From positions 1 through 6,690 of the forward strand of contig JAFLZE010000003.1 in NCBI GenBank assembly GCA_029785685.1: DNA of 6,690 bases. The letters are read 5' to 3'. The position numbers were made by a program, and so were the translations under genes. The notes under the pieces are model-generated. The model did not search any database and was not told where the DNA came from. It saw only the letters and a program-made list of their open reading frames with translations. This DNA comes from Nitrososphaerota archaeon. Lineage in GTDB: Archaea > Thermoproteota > Nitrososphaeria > Nitrososphaerales > UBA183. Shown here piece after piece: positions 5,911 through 6,690 of this stretch (positions within the stretch are counted from its first letter, which is position 1; each line of letters begins with the position of its first letter).

Positions 5911-5936
5911 GAGTGTGGGTTTATGAACCCACGCTC
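5911..5936. promoter_or_regulatory. Palindrome overlapping the probable nfo TATA box
   Basis: Arms GTGGGTT (5915-5921) and AACCCAC (5926-5932) around TATG, extended outward by GAG and CTC with one imperfect pair. On the minus strand its centre reads TTCATAAA, well placed as TATA box for a start near 5896. It also lies 19 bp after the stop of the upstream gene and is followed by a pyrimidine tract on the minus strand, so it may serve as operator, terminator or both. Confidence 0.5.
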
Positions 5937-5954
5937 ACGCTTTGCGTCTACAGT

Positions 5955-6371
5955 CTAGCGCTTCTTGGGCTTGGCGAGTGTCTTCTTGACACCGGTGGCA
6001 CCCCTCACGGGGGCCGTCCTGCGCCTGTAGGTTCGGGTCGGCTTCTTCGCGATAGAAGGCGCCGCGAACGAAGTCGATGAAGGCGCCGAGTAGGTTACTG
6101 GCGCTGGCGCTGGCTGGACCGTCTCGTAGCGTGCTTGTGATGGGGCCGGAGATGGTGCTGGAGAGGTGACAGGCTCTGCCGCGGCTGGGGCCTCGGCCTG
6201 ACTCGTCGACGCTGTGAAAGTGCTCGCTGTTGTGGCTGGTGACGGCGCTGCCCTAGTCTTCCGGTGTCCGAGATAGCCCTTCGACCCCGCGTAGACAACG
6301 GCTACCGCTCCCACGCAGGTACCAAGCAAGATGGCGGCTATTTCTGGGACCATGTTGTTGATACGCCCCAT
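5955..6371 (-). CDS. Membrane-anchored protein with Ala/Pro/Ser linker and basic tail
   Basis: Not a recognised family. 138 residues from the ATG at 6371. Residues 8-28 (VPEIAAILLGTCVGAVAVVY) form one transmembrane segment near the N-terminus. Residues about 42-107 are a low-complexity Ala/Pro/Ser/Thr linker (PAPSPAPSQA, QPAPAPVTYSAP). The last 30 residues are strongly basic (KKPTRTYRRRTAPVRG, VKKTLAKPKKR), apt for binding nucleic acid, acidic lipid or the cell envelope. The layout suggests a tether: anchor, flexible spacer, cationic end. A GGTGA ribosome site lies 9 nt upstream of the start. It follows the DoxX-like gene by about 80 bp in the same direction. The repeated alanine and proline codons make this stretch prone to mis-reading. 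Role unknown. Confidence 0.75.
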   Translation of the reverse strand: MGRINNMVPEIAAILLGTCVGAVAVVYAGSKGYLGHRKTRAAPSPATTASTFTASTSQAEAPAAAEPVTSPAPSPAPSQARYETVQPAPAPVTYSAPSSTSFAAPSIAKKPTRTYRRRTAPVRGATGVKKTLAKPKKR

Positions 6372-6380
6372 CGTGGCTCT

Positions 6381-6385
6381 TCACC
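6381..6385 (-). promoter_or_regulatory. Shine-Dalgarno GGTGA for the 138-residue membrane protein
   Basis: GGTGA on the minus strand matches the anti-Shine-Dalgarno end of archaeal 16S rRNA and is 9 nt before the ATG at 6371, supporting that start over the in-frame ATG at 6353. Confidence 0.55.
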
Positions 6386-6401
6386 GCCTGAGTCAAACAG
6401 T

Positions 6402-6424
6402 ATCAACAAGTCCGTAATGTTGAT
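6402..6424. repeat. Inverted repeat between the DoxX-like gene and the membrane-protein gene
   Basis: ATCAACA (6402-6408) and TGTTGAT (6418-6424), perfect 7-bp arms with a 9-nt spacer. It lies 31 bp upstream of the ATG at 6371 and 28 bp beyond the DoxX-like stop. A dyad of this size suits a dimeric repressor site; as an RNA hairpin it is AT-rich and weak. No clear TATA box is nearby, so the two genes may be co-transcribed. Confidence 0.4.
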
Positions 6425-6451
6425 TCGACCAAGTATGCCGTCGGCGGACGG

Positions 6452-6690
6452 TTAAGGTATCCCCAGCAGTGCGTCCAGGGACAGCGCCCCGGACCCTAGC
6501 AGGAGGATGGCGACAGAGAGGACCAGGTAGACGAAGTCGAGTTCGAACCCTGGATTCCCTCCGGCTCCCATGAAGCCCGCCTTCATCTTGGTGGTCTTCA
6601 TGACGATGATCGCTGCGAACTGTATTGCCAGAAACGCCGCGACCAGCGGGACCAGGAACCCCACGATTAGGAACATCCCACCGAAGAACT
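6452..6690 (-). CDS. DoxX-family integral membrane protein, 3' part only
   Basis: The frame is open to the window edge, so the start is outside; the ATG at 6676 is internal. The visible 78 residues hold FFGGMFLIVGFLVPLVAAFL, then AIQFAAIIVMKTTKMKAGF, GGNPGFELDFVYLVLSVAIL and LLGSGALSLDALLG. These match the second half of DoxX proteins: the FGG/ILG helix, an A-x-(D/Q)-M/F-hydrophobic helix, a G-x-E-(F/L) turn, a last helix, and the closing G-x-LSLDALL. Three membrane segments are visible of the usual four. DoxX-like proteins are linked to quinone or thiol redox chemistry in some organisms, but the family is broad, so no substrate can be given. Confidence 0.85.
   Translation of the reverse strand, partial: FFGGMFLIVGFLVPLVAAFLAIQFAAIIVMKTTKMKAGFMGAGGNPGFELDFVYLVLSVAILLLGSGALSLDALLGIP

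Noticed and set aside
1..6690. CRISPR array or tandem direct repeats
   Set aside because: No spaced direct repeats were seen; only the short inverted repeats listed.

Overview
The right two thirds of the window (about 2060-6690) looks like high-GC archaeal chromosome, probably from the TACK branch and possibly thaumarchaeal. The evidence is TATA boxes at the archaeal distance from starts (tRNA-Lys, the Sua5 gene, nfo), a tRNA whose cloverleaf appears only after two inserts at non-canonical places are removed, no encoded CCA, and codon use with many AGG and ATA codons and G/C third positions. The lineage is an inference; there is no 16S or other phylogenetic marker here.

Layout, left to right. 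26-1498 (minus) encodes a bacterial-type isocitrate dehydrogenase with the long C-terminal extension known from the Thermus thermophilus enzyme. About 1712-1987 (plus) is the remnant of what resembles a rolling-circle replication protein, followed directly by two hairpins (1989-2006 and 2014-2033). This left block is visibly lower in GC (a sample line is about 52% GC, against 68-73% for sample lines further right), so it is either a transferred segment or a foreign assembly piece joined near 1990-2070. Just after the junction, 2121-2396 (plus) is a small unrecognised gene whose open frame runs back to the junction without a good start, as if its 5' end were lost. It meets the Sua5-family threonylcarbamoyl-AMP synthase gene (2393-3469, minus) tail to tail, the two stop codons sharing CTAG.

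3514-4835 (minus) is a disturbed region. It holds the N-terminal piece of a probable tyrosine integrase, one unrecognised 204-codon ORF, and at least two protein-like stretches in shifted frames. It begins about 50 bp beyond the 3' end of a tRNA-Lys(UUU) gene (4889-4996, minus), the usual target type for archaeal integrases, so it is best read as the decayed end of an integrated element.

Beyond the tRNA come nfo (endonuclease IV, 5041-5877), a single-span membrane protein with a Pro/Ala/Ser linker and basic tail (5955-6371), and the 3' part of a DoxX-family membrane protein cut by the window edge (6452-6690), all on the minus strand. The clearly functional genes are housekeeping: t6A tRNA modification, abasic-site repair and lysine tRNA. 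The t6A link is pleasing, because tRNA-Lys(UUU) is normally a t6A substrate of the Sua5 pathway. The most unusual signal is the tRNA-Lys with two separate inserts, outside the usual 37/38 intron position, next to an integrase remnant.
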